A stretch of DNA of 64,000 bases from Clostridium nigeriense (GTDB lineage: Bacteria > Bacillota > Clostridia > Clostridiales > Clostridiaceae), in contig NZ_LT575472.1 in the NCBI RefSeq assembly GCF_900086595.1, positions 1,440,542 through 1,504,541 on the forward strand. The letters run 5' to 3'. The notes beneath the pieces were generated by a model. It saw only the letters and a list, made by a program, of their open reading frames with translations, did not search any database and was not told the origin of the DNA. The position numbers and the translations under genes were made by a program. Shown here piece by piece: positions 46,277-56,278 of this stretch. The stretch's first letter is position 1; each line of letters starts with the position of its first letter.

Positions 46277-46489
46277 ATTTACAAAAAAATACTTTTAATA
46301 ACTTTAAATGTAAATAAAAAACTAAAAATGGGAAATATAAACAATGTATAAAATCATTGGAAAAATGATGAAAAGTTAAGAAAAATGAGATAAACTTATT
46401 TAATAAAGAATACTGATTTTTACTTATATTAGTAATGGAGTTAATATAGGAGTGTTGTTTTATAATATATTAACTAAGGAGTGTTCTTT

Positions 46490-46996
46490 GTGGAAATTAG
46501 TAATGTTATCCTGAGTCAGGAGGTTTATAGAGCTGATGCGGAAAAAATATGTCATTGGCTTAGTGATAAGGAAATAATTAGTTTTTTAAATGAGGAAGCT
46601 AACGTACAAAAAAATTTAATGAGTGTTGTAAATAGGATAAATATGCCTATATTGACTCATCTATTTAATAATAATTGTAGATTTTTTACTATAAAGAATC
46701 TATATGGAACAATAGGCTTTTTGAGATTAGTTCCTAAAGGCGAGTTTGTAGAAATTGTAATTGCAGTTGGTGAAAAGGATCTATGGGGAATAGGAATTGG
46801 TCATAATGCCGTTATAGAGGCATTAAAAGTTGCTTTCTTTGAAATGAGAGCTAGTAGTGTAGTTGCAAAAATAAAAAAGGTTAATAAAAGATCCCAAAAT
46901 TTATTTAAGGGAATTGGATTTAAAGAAGTAAAAAAATTAGATAATGAAATTGAATTTCATATAGATATAAGCTCTTTTATAAAGAAAGCAGCTTAA
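46490..46996 (+). CDS. GNAT-family N-acetyltransferase
   Basis: This 168-residue GNAT acetyltransferase has the acetyl-CoA-binding segment EIVIAVGEKDLWGIGIGHNAV near residue 86. The family's final strand motif NKRSQNLFKGIGFKEV is near 133. I chose GTG at 46490, eight bases after AAGGAG; GTG at 46481 overlaps that site. Substrate unknown; similar proteins acetylate amino sugars, polyamines or ribosomal protein N-termini. Confidence 0.85.
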   Translation: MEISNVILSQEVYRADAEKICHWLSDKEIISFLNEEANVQKNLMSVVNRINMPILTHLFNNNCRFFTIKNLYGTIGFLRLVPKGEFVEIVIAVGEKDLWGIGIGHNAVIEALKVAFFEMRASSVVAKIKKVNKRSQNLFKGIGFKEVKKLDNEIEFHIDISSFIKKAA

Positions 46997-47002
46997 TAAA
47001 TA

Positions 47003-47037
47003 ATTAGACGATTTAATATTTAATTAAATCGTCTAAT
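47003..47037. terminator. Bidirectional terminator between the GNAT and kinase-like genes
   Basis: A 15-base perfect stem ATTAGACGATTTAAT with its complement. The stop codon of the minus-strand gene lies inside the stem. Confidence 0.85.
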
Positions 47038-47810
47038 ATTATATTTCCACCAAGTTTATAATCATAACTTGACTTACTATTTATTGATTTTACGTAACTC
47101 CACGTGGCATTCCATAATTTCACCACAAATAGATAATTTTTCAATTTATTTTTTAACTCAATATTACAATAGCCAAAGTATGATTTAATTAGCTCATCTT
47201 GAAGCTTATCTTTTAGAAACCATGATATGGTTGCAAGATCAAAAAAAACATCACCCATTCCTGAAAATTCAAAATCTATTAGATAAACTAAATTACTGCA
47301 ATATAAAATATTAGAAGTATTTAAATCATTATGGCACAGACCATAATGAATTTTTTTGTTCAAATCTTTTTCAAGGTCTTTTAATTTTTTCACTAATATA
47401 TTTATGTCATGATTAAAAGCGAAATTTATACTTTTTAAGAAATTTATATTATCATAAATCTCTTTAAAAGGATTAAAGTAGTTATTACTTTTTTGTTTAT
47501 GAAGTATATTTAGTCTATGAACTATTAAATTAACGAAATTAGTTGAATTATAAAAATTAATATCAAATTTGTTACTTTCAATATATTTACTTAATAATAT
47601 TCCATTATCTTTGTTATGATAAATTATTTCTGGGGAAATATTTAAAGGTTTAATTAAATTTAATATTTCATTTTCATTGTGAAAGTTATTTTTATTATCT
47701 TTACTAGGAATTCTTAAAACATATTTTTCATCTTGTATTTTAACTAAATAATTAGAATTATTTAAACCGCCAATTCTCATTAGAGGGATTTTCTTAAATT
47801 TTTTATTCAT
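47013..47810 (-). CDS. LicA/APH-type choline or sugar kinase family protein
   Basis: This 265-residue protein-kinase-like small-molecule kinase of the choline/ethanolamine and aminoglycoside phosphotransferase family has the catalytic loop CHNDLNTSNIL near residue 155. The metal-binding LIDFEFSGMGDVFFDLA is near 173. An N-terminal ATP-binding lobe has NYLVKIQDEKYVLRIP near 20. LicA-type choline kinases for wall or LPS decoration are the closest in motif; no phosphocholine transfer genes are adjacent. AGGTGA precedes the ATG. The upstream gap to the divergent gene holds a long perfect palindrome. Confidence 0.82.
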   Translation of the reverse strand: MNKKFKKIPLMRIGGLNNSNYLVKIQDEKYVLRIPSKDNKNNFHNENEILNLIKPLNISPEIIYHNKDNGILLSKYIESNKFDINFYNSTNFVNLIVHRLNILHKQKSNNYFNPFKEIYDNINFLKSINFAFNHDINILVKKLKDLEKDLNKKIHYGLCHNDLNTSNILYCSNLVYLIDFEFSGMGDVFFDLATISWFLKDKLQDELIKSYFGYCNIELKNKLKNYLFVVKLWNATWSYVKSINSKSSYDYKLGGNIILDDLIKY

Positions 47811-47825
47811 AAATTCACCTACGTA

Positions 47826-47868
47826 TTTATTATTATCTATTATATCAGATATAATAGATAATAATAAA
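47826..47868. promoter_or_regulatory. 43-base perfect palindrome between divergent genes
   Basis: Arms of 21 bases (47826-47846 and 47848-47868) flank a single A. The core ATTATTATCTATTATATC occurs with its exact complement. Each arm contains a TATAAT-like box facing outward, so it may combine two divergent promoters and an operator. It starts about six bases from the ribosome binding site of the minus-strand kinase-like gene. Confidence 0.6.
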
Positions 47869-47902
47869 ATAAATTAATACTTAAATAAAATAGGAGATAT
47901 AC

Positions 47903-48364
47903 ATGAAAAAATATAATTTTAAGGCTGAAATAAAAAAACATAAAGATAAAGATGCTACATATATAGAAGTGCCGTTAGATGTTGAAAAGGAGTTTGGTTC
48001 AAAAAGAGTAAAGGTAAGAGTGAAGTTTGATAATATAGATTATAGGGGGTCCATAGTAAAAATGGGCTTACCATGTTATATGATAGGTATAACAAAAGAG
48101 ATAAGAAATAAAATTGGAAAAAGCTATGGTGATATTATAAGTGTAGAGATAGAAAAAGATGAAGATGAGAGAATAGTAGAACTTCCAAAAGAATTTAAAG
48201 AAAAGCTTATAAAAAATAATGATGCATATAAATTTTACGAGAGTTTATCTTACTCTCAAAAAAGAAAGTATTTTCAGTGGATAACTTCAGCTAAAAAAGA
48301 GGAAACAAAAATAAAAAGGCAGGAAGAAGCTATAGAAAAACTAGAATTAAATATAAAGATTTAA
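47903..48364 (+). CDS. DUF1905 / YdeI-OmpD-associated domain protein
   Basis: This 153-residue protein has an N-terminal beta-rich DUF1905-like domain (about 5-85), with TYIEVPLDVEKEFGSKRVKVRVKF and GDIISVEIEKDEDER. A C-terminal helical YdeI/OmpD-associated-type region follows, with FYESLSYSQKRKYFQWITSAKKEETKIKR near 110-140. Proteins of this build are linked to bacteriocin or antimicrobial peptide protection in some species, but the mechanism is not clear. It is divergently transcribed from the kinase-like gene across the perfect palindrome. GGAGATA precedes the ATG. Confidence 0.82.
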   Translation: MKKYNFKAEIKKHKDKDATYIEVPLDVEKEFGSKRVKVRVKFDNIDYRGSIVKMGLPCYMIGITKEIRNKIGKSYGDIISVEIEKDEDERIVELPKEFKEKLIKNNDAYKFYESLSYSQKRKYFQWITSAKKEETKIKRQEEAIEKLELNIKI

Positions 48365-48453
48365 TAACTTAGGAAACTATAGATAGAATAAAAGAGTGAA
48401 AATTTTAACTAATTACTGTATAATCTTCTTATAATAATGGAGGAATATAGAGA

Positions 48454-49206
48454 ATGGATTTATCAAAGTTTATAGAAAATAAAGGCCTTACAGAGATAGA
48501 AATAAAAGTATTAAATTATATAGTGGATAATATAGATGAAGTAAATAAACTGGGAGTAAGAGGTATAGCTAAAAATAATTTTACTTCTACATCAACAATT
48601 ATGAGGCTTTCCAAAAAGTTGGGCTATTCTGGATTTTTAGAAATGCAGTATAATTTAGCTACTTTAAAGAGAAATGAATTAGGAGATACTTTAAATGAAC
48701 GAGGATTTGTAGATAGTTTAAATATGGATAGTCTTTTAAAAGAAAATAGTAAAGAGAGTATTGATAGGTTTATTGATATATTATTTAAAGATGATCATAA
48801 GTTTATATTTATATATGCTAATGGTTTTTCTGGAATAGTTGCAGAATATATTAATAAAAAGCTTTTGGTAATGGGGAAAAGATGTATTTTATCTAATGGA
48901 ACAGATTCTATAGGTGTCTTTGAAAATAATTTAGATTATATAAGTTCAATTATAGTAATTTCAAAATCTGGAGAAACTCCTATGGTTTTAAATAAAGTAA
49001 AAACAGCAAAGGAATATGGAATAGAAGTAGTATCTTTTACAAACGAAAGAGAAAATAGTATAAGTAGGCTTGCTGATATAAGCTTTAAAATTGATGATAC
49101 AAATAAGTTAGACGATAGAAATTTAATGCCTAATACTTTCTTTCCAAAAGTATTAGTTTTAGTTGAGCTATTAATATATGAATATTATAGGCAAAAAAAC
49201 AATTAA
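48454..49206 (+). CDS. MurR/RpiR-family transcriptional regulator
   Basis: This 250-residue regulator has an N-terminal RpiR helix-turn-helix domain (about residues 1-75) with LGVRGIAKNNFTSTSTIMRL. A C-terminal SIS sugar-phosphate-binding domain has FIYANGFSGIVAEYI near 125 and VISKSGETPMVL near 170. Such proteins sense phosphosugars and control nearby catabolic genes. It precedes the alpha-glucoside PTS gene, though a strong terminator separates them. The candidate operator TACCATGGTA upstream of the GH4 gene may be its site. Confidence 0.9.
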   Translation: MDLSKFIENKGLTEIEIKVLNYIVDNIDEVNKLGVRGIAKNNFTSTSTIMRLSKKLGYSGFLEMQYNLATLKRNELGDTLNERGFVDSLNMDSLLKENSKESIDRFIDILFKDDHKFIFIYANGFSGIVAEYINKKLLVMGKRCILSNGTDSIGVFENNLDYISSIIVISKSGETPMVLNKVKTAKEYGIEVVSFTNERENSISRLADISFKIDDTNKLDDRNLMPNTFFPKVLVLVELLIYEYYRQKNN

Positions 49207-49213
49207 TCTAAGT

Positions 49214-49247
49214 AACGTGTTATCTAATTGGGTAACACGTTTTTTTG
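49214..49247 (+). terminator. Intrinsic terminator after the RpiR gene
   Basis: AACGTGTTAT pairs with GTAACACGTT, with seven T after it. Confidence 0.9.
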
Positions 49248-49331
49248 AAGACAAAATCTATATACAGAAATATAAAGGCTAATTATAATGAAAATGTAAA
49301 TGATTTCTGGGAAACGATGGAGGAGATAATA

Positions 49332-50912
49332 ATGAAGGAAAAGATAATGACAAAGTTGCAAGACTTTTCTAAAGGAATGTTTGTACCAGTTTTAATATTG
49401 CCAATAGCAGGTATAATAATAGCTATTGGTAATATATTAACAAATGCAAGGTTAGCAGAGTACTTACCATTTCTTAAAAATGATTTAGTATATGGACTTG
49501 GAAAGATGCTATCAGGATCATTAGTTTCAATATTAACTAATTTAGGCATTATATTTTGTGTAGGTTTATCAGTTGGTCTTGCAAAGAAGAAAAAGGCAGA
49601 AGCAGGTTTTACTTCACTTTTAGTATTTTTAGTATTTATAAATGCAATGAATATATTTTTAACTTTAACGGAAAAGTTAGCACCAGCAGATGCTTTAAGG
49701 GGAAGTGGACAGACAACAGTTTTAGGGGTTCAAATCCTTGATATGGGGGTATTTTTAGGTATTATATTAGGTATTGTTGTTGCGTATATTCATAATAAAT
49801 TTTGTGAGAAAGAATTTGACGGAGCTTTCCAAATATATGGTGGTTCTAGATTAGTATTTATAATACTAATACCTGTTACTGTTGGGTTAGCAATATTATT
49901 TAGCTACGTATGGCCACCAGTACAAAGCGTAATTAATAGTCTTGGGGAGTTTATACAAGGCTCGGGAAATTTTGGTATATTCACATATGGAGCATTAGAA
50001 AGATTACTAATTCCAACAGGATTGCATCACTTAGTTTATACACCATTTTTATATAGTTCTTTAGGTGGGGTTGCAGAGATTGGGGGACAAGTTTTTGAAG
50101 GAGCTAGAAACATATACTTTGCAGAAATGGCAGATCCAACAATAGCTAAACTTTCAGCATCAGTAATTTGGGATGCTAGAGGACTTTCTAAAATGTTTGG
50201 TTTAATAGGTGCATGTTTAGCAATGTACCATACAGCATTACCACAAAATAAAACTAAGATAAAAGCTATATTAATACCAGCAGCTGTTACATCTATATTA
50301 GCAGGTGTTACGGAACCAATTGAATTTTCATTTATGTTTGCAGCGCCAGTATTATTTGTGATACATGGTTTATTAAGTGGATTAGGTATGGTTGTATTAA
50401 ATATACTAGGAGTTACTGCAATAGGTCCAAATGGGTTAATAGATTTCTTACTATATAACTTACCATTAGGAATAGAAAAGACAGGCTGGCCAATGTATAT
50501 TTTAGTTGGATTAGGACAGTTCGTTGTTTATTATGTAATATTCAGATTTGTTATAACTAAATTTAAGTTAAGAACTCCAGGAAGAGAAGAAGATGGAGAT
50601 ACTAAACTGTATACAAAAAGCGATTACAAGGCAAAGGCAGCGTCAAAAGATATCAAAGGAAATGATGGAATGGCTCCTATAATAGTAGAAGGTTTAGGTG
50701 GAGCAGATAATATAGTAAAAGTTGATAATTGTTATACAAGATTAAGATTAATAGTAAAGGATTCATCACTAGTTAATGAAAATCTATTAAAGAATGAAAC
50801 ACAAGCAAATGGGGTTATTATAAAGGGTGAGAACGTTCAAGTAGTATATGGATTAAAAGTTAACGGAGTTAGAAAAAGCGTTGATGAATTTCTTGGAATA
50901 GAAGCAAATTAA
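49332..50912 (+). CDS. Alpha-glucoside-type PTS permease, IICB fusion
   Basis: This 526-residue glucose/maltose-type PTS permease has the IIC domain at about residues 10-420. It carries VPVLILPIAGIIIAIGNIL at the N-terminus, IPTGLHHLVYTPFLY near 228 and GVTEPIEFSFMFAAP near 326. The C-terminal IIB domain has the phosphocysteine in VKVDNCYTRLRLIV near 475. No IIA domain is attached, so it must borrow a IIA, as MalP- and AglA-type permeases do. The ATG at 49332 follows GGAGGAG; the longer reading from 49245 starts inside the preceding terminator. Downstream GH4 and sugar-acid genes point to an alpha-linked disaccharide. Confidence 0.92.
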   Translation: MKEKIMTKLQDFSKGMFVPVLILPIAGIIIAIGNILTNARLAEYLPFLKNDLVYGLGKMLSGSLVSILTNLGIIFCVGLSVGLAKKKKAEAGFTSLLVFLVFINAMNIFLTLTEKLAPADALRGSGQTTVLGVQILDMGVFLGIILGIVVAYIHNKFCEKEFDGAFQIYGGSRLVFIILIPVTVGLAILFSYVWPPVQSVINSLGEFIQGSGNFGIFTYGALERLLIPTGLHHLVYTPFLYSSLGGVAEIGGQVFEGARNIYFAEMADPTIAKLSASVIWDARGLSKMFGLIGACLAMYHTALPQNKTKIKAILIPAAVTSILAGVTEPIEFSFMFAAPVLFVIHGLLSGLGMVVLNILGVTAIGPNGLIDFLLYNLPLGIEKTGWPMYILVGLGQFVVYYVIFRFVITKFKLRTPGREEDGDTKLYTKSDYKAKAASKDIKGNDGMAPIIVEGLGGADNIVKVDNCYTRLRLIVKDSSLVNENLLKNETQANGVIIKGENVQVVYGLKVNGVRKSVDEFLGIEAN

Positions 50913-50913
50913 T

Positions 50914-50949
50914 AAAAATAGGAGTGATTAATTTTCACTCCTATTTTTT
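50914..50949. terminator. Bidirectional terminator after the alpha-glucoside PTS gene
   Basis: AAAAATAGGAGTGA pairs with TCACTCCTATTTTT. The minus-strand small gene ends in the loop. Confidence 0.9.
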
Positions 50950-51107
50950 GTTTCTTGAATTGATTTATCAAGTCTATTAAGTCTCATTTGGATTTCTTGA
51001 AAATGTAGAGAAAGTTTTTCTTCTTGTTTTTTAAGTAGATAAGGAATATAAAATACAATATTAAATATAAATAGTCCAGCCAATATTAATATTGCAATTA
51101 CTTCCAA
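50928..51107 (-). CDS. Small membrane protein with a coiled-coil tail
   Basis: This 59-residue protein has one N-terminal helix (LEVIAILILAGLFIFNIVFY) followed by a basic, heptad-like tail ending QMRLNRLDKSIQETK. The TTG at 51107 lies nine bases after GGGGGGT; the ATG at 51125 runs directly into that ribosome binding site and is less likely. Convergent with the PTS gene and sharing its terminator. No family recognised. Confidence 0.6.
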   Translation of the reverse strand: MEVIAILILAGLFIFNIVFYIPYLLKKQEEKLSLHFQEIQMRLNRLDKSIQETKNRSEN

Positions 51108-51210
51108 GACATAACTACCCCCCATTTATATATTTATTTAATTATATCATAAGATTTTTTTAGATGGAAATTTAGTTAAAATAATGGACTAATATAGGAT
51201 ATATATGAGG

Positions 51211-51243
51211 AACAGGTTACAACATGAGGTAACCTGTTTCTTT
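51211..51243 (+). terminator. Hairpin upstream of the GH4 promoter
   Basis: AACAGGTTAC at 51211-51220 and GTAACCTGTT at 51229-51238 are perfect complements, followed by a weak T-tract. It could insulate the GH4 gene from upstream transcription. Confidence 0.55.
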
Positions 51244-51257
51244 GAGTTTCGAAATTG

Positions 51258-51286
51258 TTTACCATGGTATTTTACTGTTTTATAAT
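51258..51286 (+). promoter_or_regulatory. Promoter of the GH4 gene with overlapping TACCATGGTA operator
   Basis: TTTACC at 51258-51263, a 17-base spacer and TATAAT at 51281-51286. The 10-base palindrome TACCATGGTA at 51260-51269 covers the -35 box, as a repressor site would. Confidence 0.6.
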
Positions 51287-51358
51287 GTGCTTGTAAGGAA
51301 TAAAAATAACAAAAAATTCAAATATATATAAACTAATTTTTATATATGGAAATAATGA

Positions 51359-52705
<1,347 letters not shown>

Positions 52706-52716
52706 TATTATATAAG

Positions 52717-52752
52717 ATAGCTCGGAATATGGATTTCCATTATCCGAGCTAT
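52717..52752 (+). terminator. Hairpin between the GH4 and dehydratase genes
   Basis: ATAGCTCGGA pairs with TCCGAGCTAT, with further inner pairing. No proper T-run follows, so it may be a weak terminator or an mRNA processing/stability element within the operon. Confidence 0.55.
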
Positions 52753-52783
52753 GCTTTAATTGAGAAGTATTGGAGATGGTAGA

Positions 52784-54499
52784 ATGATTAGTCAGAGAGT
52801 AAGGGAAATAGCTCCAGAAATGGACCCGCTACGCAGAGGAATGGGATGGTCTGTTGAAGATTTATCTAAACCTCAAATTATAATAGAAAGTACTTTTGGG
52901 GATAGCCATCCAGGTAGTGCACATCTTTTAAAGTTTGCCAACAATGCCGTTATTGGAGTAAATGAAAAGGGTGGAAAGGCAGCTAGATATTTTGCAACAG
53001 ATATATGTGATGGTATGGCACAAGGACATGATGGAATAAATTATTCATTAGCATCTAGAGATACTATTGCTTCGCTTATAGAAATACATGCTAATGCAAC
53101 TCCTTTTGATGGAGGAGTTTTTATATCAAGTTGTGATAAAGCTGTTCCAGCGCATTTAATGGCTATAGGAAGAATAAATATACCAGCTATTATTGTTACT
53201 GGAGGAGTTATGGAAGCAGGTCCTAATCTTTTAACTCTAGAACAAATAGGGGCTTATAGTGCAATGCAAAGACGTGGGGAAATTAGTGAAGAGGAGTTAA
53301 CATACTATAAACATAATGCATGTCCATCATGTGGAGCTTGTTCTTTTATGGGAACGGCAGCAACTATGCAAGTTATGGCTGAAGCTTTAGGTTTAATGCT
53401 TCCAGGAAGTGCATTAATGCCAGCAACTTGTAAAGAGTTAGAGGAAGTTTCAGTTGAAGCAGGAAAAAAAATAATAGAGTTAGCAAAAAATAATTTAAAA
53501 GCAAGAGATATAGTAACAAAAAAATCGTTTGAAAATGCTATAGTTATACATGCTGCCATATCGGGATCAAGCAATTCATTACTACATATTCCTGCTATAG
53601 CACATGAATTTGGAATAGAAATTGATGAGGAAACTTTTGATAGAATACATAAGGTTTCACCATATTTACTAAATATAAGACCAGCTGGAAAGTGGCCAGC
53701 TGAATATTTTTATTATGCTGGTGGTGTACCAGCTATAATGGAAGAGGTTAAAGAATTATTGCACTTAGATGTAATGACTGTAACTGGAAAGACATTAGGT
53801 GAGAATTTAAATGAATTAAAGAAAAATGGGTTTTATAGAAGATGTAATCAATACTTAGAAAAGCTTGGGATTAGAAAAGAAGAAATTATTAAATCTATTG
53901 ATAAACCAATAGGGAAAAATGGTGCTATTGCTATATTGAAGGGAAATATTGCTCCAGATGGTGCTGTAGTAAAACATTCAGCTGTGCCAAAGGAAATGCA
54001 CAATGCAATATTACGAGCTAGACCTTTTGATAGTGAAGAAGATGCAATAGAAGCAATACTTTCAAAAAATATAAAACCAGGAGATGCAGTTTTTATAAGA
54101 TACGAAGGGCCAAAGGGAAGTGGAATGCCAGAAATGTTTTATACAACAGAAGCAATTTCTTCAGATAAAGAGTTGTCAGCAAGTATTGCGCTTATTACTG
54201 ATGGAAGATTTTCTGGAGCTTCAAGAGGACCTGCAATAGGCCATGTATCTCCAGAAGCAGCAGTTGGAGGCCCTATAGCATTAGTTAATGAAAATGATTT
54301 AATAGAAATAGATATTGAAAATAGAATACTACAATTGGTAGGTGTTAATGGAATAAAATTAAGTCTTGAGGAAATTGATAAGATTCTAATTGAACGTAAA
54401 AAAATGTGGAAACCAAGAAAAAATAAATATGAATCAGGAATATTAAAGATTTTTTCAGATAGAGCTGTATCACCAATGAAGGGTGGATATATGGAATAA
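52784..54499 (+). CDS. IlvD/EDD-family sugar-acid dehydratase
   Basis: This 571-residue dehydratase of the dihydroxy-acid / phosphogluconate dehydratase family is probably an iron-sulfur enzyme. The putative cluster cysteines are C75 in ICDGMAQG, C117 in SSCDKAVP and C183/C186 in CPSCGAC. The CDG pattern is that of 6-phosphogluconate dehydratase (EDD) rather than IlvD. Later motifs include AISGSSNSLLHIPAIAHE near 258 and LITDGRFSGASRGPAIGHV near 465. The ATG at 52784 follows TTGGAGATGG; the TTG at 52760 lies upstream of that site. It is followed by an aldolase and a KDG kinase, so the probable reaction is gluconate (or a related acid) to KDG. Confidence 0.88.
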   Translation: MISQRVREIAPEMDPLRRGMGWSVEDLSKPQIIIESTFGDSHPGSAHLLKFANNAVIGVNEKGGKAARYFATDICDGMAQGHDGINYSLASRDTIASLIEIHANATPFDGGVFISSCDKAVPAHLMAIGRINIPAIIVTGGVMEAGPNLLTLEQIGAYSAMQRRGEISEEELTYYKHNACPSCGACSFMGTAATMQVMAEALGLMLPGSALMPATCKELEEVSVEAGKKIIELAKNNLKARDIVTKKSFENAIVIHAAISGSSNSLLHIPAIAHEFGIEIDEETFDRIHKVSPYLLNIRPAGKWPAEYFYYAGGVPAIMEEVKELLHLDVMTVTGKTLGENLNELKKNGFYRRCNQYLEKLGIRKEEIIKSIDKPIGKNGAIAILKGNIAPDGAVVKHSAVPKEMHNAILRARPFDSEEDAIEAILSKNIKPGDAVFIRYEGPKGSGMPEMFYTTEAISSDKELSASIALITDGRFSGASRGPAIGHVSPEAAVGGPIALVNENDLIEIDIENRILQLVGVNGIKLSLEEIDKILIERKKMWKPRKNKYESGILKIFSDRAVSPMKGGYME

Positions 54500-54523
54500 T
54501 TAAAATAATAAGGAGGAACTAGA

Positions 54524-55171
54524 ATGGTTAAGATGAAAGTATTAGAAGCATTATATAAATGTGGAGTAGTTGCAGTTGTTCGTGGTACAACTAAGGAAAT
54601 AGGAATAAAAATAACAGAGAGTTGTATTAATGGTGGAGTTAGAGCTATAGAGATAACATATACCAATAAATTTGCTAATGAAATTATTAAAGAACTTTCA
54701 GATAGGTATATAAACTATGAAGATATAGTAATTGGAGCTGGAACAGTATTAGATGCTGAAACTGCTAGAATGGCTATATTGGCAGGAGCACAATATATAG
54801 TTTCTCCATCTTTTAATCAAGAAACAGCAAGGCTTTGTAATAGATATAATATACCATACATACCTGGAGTTATGACTATAAACGAAATAGTATCTGCTTA
54901 CGAAAGTGGAGTAGATATAATTAAATTATTCCCAGGAAATGCATTTGGAAAAGGATATATATCTTCAGTTAAAGCACCACTTCCACATGTGAGTATAATG
55001 GTGACTGGAGGAGTAAATTTAGAAAATATAAGTGATTGGTCAAAAGCAGGAGCAGAAATAGTAGGTATAGGTGGAGAATTGAATAAGTTAGGAGAAGAGG
55101 GGAAATTTAACGAAATATCATTAGTTTGTAAAGAATATGTTAATAAATTTAATGAAGCAAGGAGTAAGTAG
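54524..55171 (+). CDS. KDPG aldolase, third of three copies
   Basis: This 215-residue class I aldolase has the Schiff-base lysine in VDIIKLFPGNAFGKG near residue 138, the Glu in AIEITYTNK, GAGTVLDAETARM near 72 and the phosphate-binding MVTGGVNLENI near 168. AGGAGG precedes the ATG. It lies between the dehydratase and the KDG kinase, whose start is one base after its stop, so this copy has the clearest KDPG assignment. It is as divergent from copies 1 and 2 as expected for separately recruited paralogues. Confidence 0.93.
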   Translation: MVKMKVLEALYKCGVVAVVRGTTKEIGIKITESCINGGVRAIEITYTNKFANEIIKELSDRYINYEDIVIGAGTVLDAETARMAILAGAQYIVSPSFNQETARLCNRYNIPYIPGVMTINEIVSAYESGVDIIKLFPGNAFGKGYISSVKAPLPHVSIMVTGGVNLENISDWSKAGAEIVGIGGELNKLGEEGKFNEISLVCKEYVNKFNEARSK

Positions 55172-55172
55172 T

Positions 55173-56177
55173 ATGAAGATTGCTGCGTTTGGAGAAGTAT
55201 TACTTAGATTAGCTACTAAAAAAGGAGTTTTAATTTCAAATAGTAATGAATTTAATTTGAATTTTGGTGGCGGGGAAACTAATGTACTAGTATCTTTATC
55301 TAACTTTGGAGTTGAAACAAGGATGATAACTAAAATTTCTGAAGATAGCTTTGGTGATGGAATGTTATCATATTTAAAATCAAAATCTATCGATACTAAT
55401 TATATTATAAGAGGGGAAGGTAGAACTCCAATATATTTTTTAGAAGTAGGGAGTGGAAATAGAAATTCTAAAGTAATATATGATAGAAAAAATTCAGTTT
55501 TTTCTTCAATTTGTAGTGAAGAAATAGAAATTGAAGAAGCGTTAAGAGATATTGATATATTACATTTTTCCGGGATAACATTAGCAATATCAGAAGAGGT
55601 CAGAAAGTTAACATTTAAGATACTTGAGCATTGTAAAAAAAATAATATTTTAGTCAGTTATGATTCAAATTATAGAGCAAAGATGTGGAGTTTAGAAGAA
55701 GCTAGCAATGCTACCAAAATGATTTTGCCATATGTGAATATATTATCAGCAGGAATACTTGATGCTGAAAATATATTAAATATGAGATGTGATTTAGAGG
55801 ATAAATATAAAAAGTTAGAATATTATTATGATGAGATAACTAAAAAATATACCAATATAAAACATATTTATTCTTCTATTAGAGAAATTAAATCTGCATC
55901 AGTAAATACTCTTCAATCGAATTACTATAAAGAAGGAAAACTACATTCTTCAAAAATATATGAAATAGATGATATAGTAGATAGAATTGGAGGGGGAGAT
56001 GCTCTAACTTCAGGAATACTATATGGAATTATAGCTAATAAGTCATCTGAATATATAAGTGAGTTTTCTGTAGTAGCATCAGTATTGAAGCATAGTATTT
56101 ATGGTGATGCTAATTTAGTAAGTATAGAAGACATTGAAAATATAATGAATAATGGTGTAAGTAGGGTAGGTAGATAA
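55173..56177 (+). CDS. kdgK: PfkB-family 2-keto-3-deoxygluconate kinase
   Basis: This 334-residue ribokinase-family kinase has the N-terminal KIAAFGEVLLRL and NFGGGETNVLVSLSNFG, and YDSNYRAKMW near 165. The catalytic loop VDRIGGGDALTSGILYG is near 272, with the Asp that activates the sugar hydroxyl. KDG-kinase identity follows from its neighbours, the EDD-type dehydratase and KDPG aldolase. The ATG at 55173 is eight bases after AAGGAG and one base from the aldolase stop; the longer form from 55137 overlaps the aldolase. It is distinct from the kinase at 16932. Confidence 0.9.
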   Translation: MKIAAFGEVLLRLATKKGVLISNSNEFNLNFGGGETNVLVSLSNFGVETRMITKISEDSFGDGMLSYLKSKSIDTNYIIRGEGRTPIYFLEVGSGNRNSKVIYDRKNSVFSSICSEEIEIEEALRDIDILHFSGITLAISEEVRKLTFKILEHCKKNNILVSYDSNYRAKMWSLEEASNATKMILPYVNILSAGILDAENILNMRCDLEDKYKKLEYYYDEITKKYTNIKHIYSSIREIKSASVNTLQSNYYKEGKLHSSKIYEIDDIVDRIGGGDALTSGILYGIIANKSSEYISEFSVVASVLKHSIYGDANLVSIEDIENIMNNGVSRVGR

Positions 56178-56190
56178 ATAATTAAAGGAG

Positions 56191-56228
56191 TAAGAAACCA
56201 TAATGAAAAATATCTTTATGGTTTCTTA
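56191..56228 (+). terminator. Intrinsic terminator of the sugar-acid operon
   Basis: TAAGAAACCATAA pairs with TTATGGTTTCTTA, followed by T-rich sequence. Confidence 0.85.
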
Positions 56229-56278
56229 TTATTTATTGTATAATACTATTTAGATAATTTTCTAAAAGGAGTAAAGAG

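Noticed and set aside
49245..49331. Longer start for the alpha-glucoside PTS protein
   Set aside because: It would begin inside the T-tract of the preceding terminator and lacks a ribosome binding site; ATG at 49332 has GGAGGAG.
52784..54499. Apparent loss of an IlvD iron-sulfur cysteine (HPGSAH in place of the CNxH motif)
   Set aside because: The CDG/CDK/CxxC arrangement matches the EDD branch, where that first IlvD cysteine is not used, so nothing is missing.
54139..54666. 175-codon minus-strand frame over the dehydratase/aldolase junction
   Set aside because: It overlaps two well-supported genes, has no ribosome binding site and no recognisable domain.
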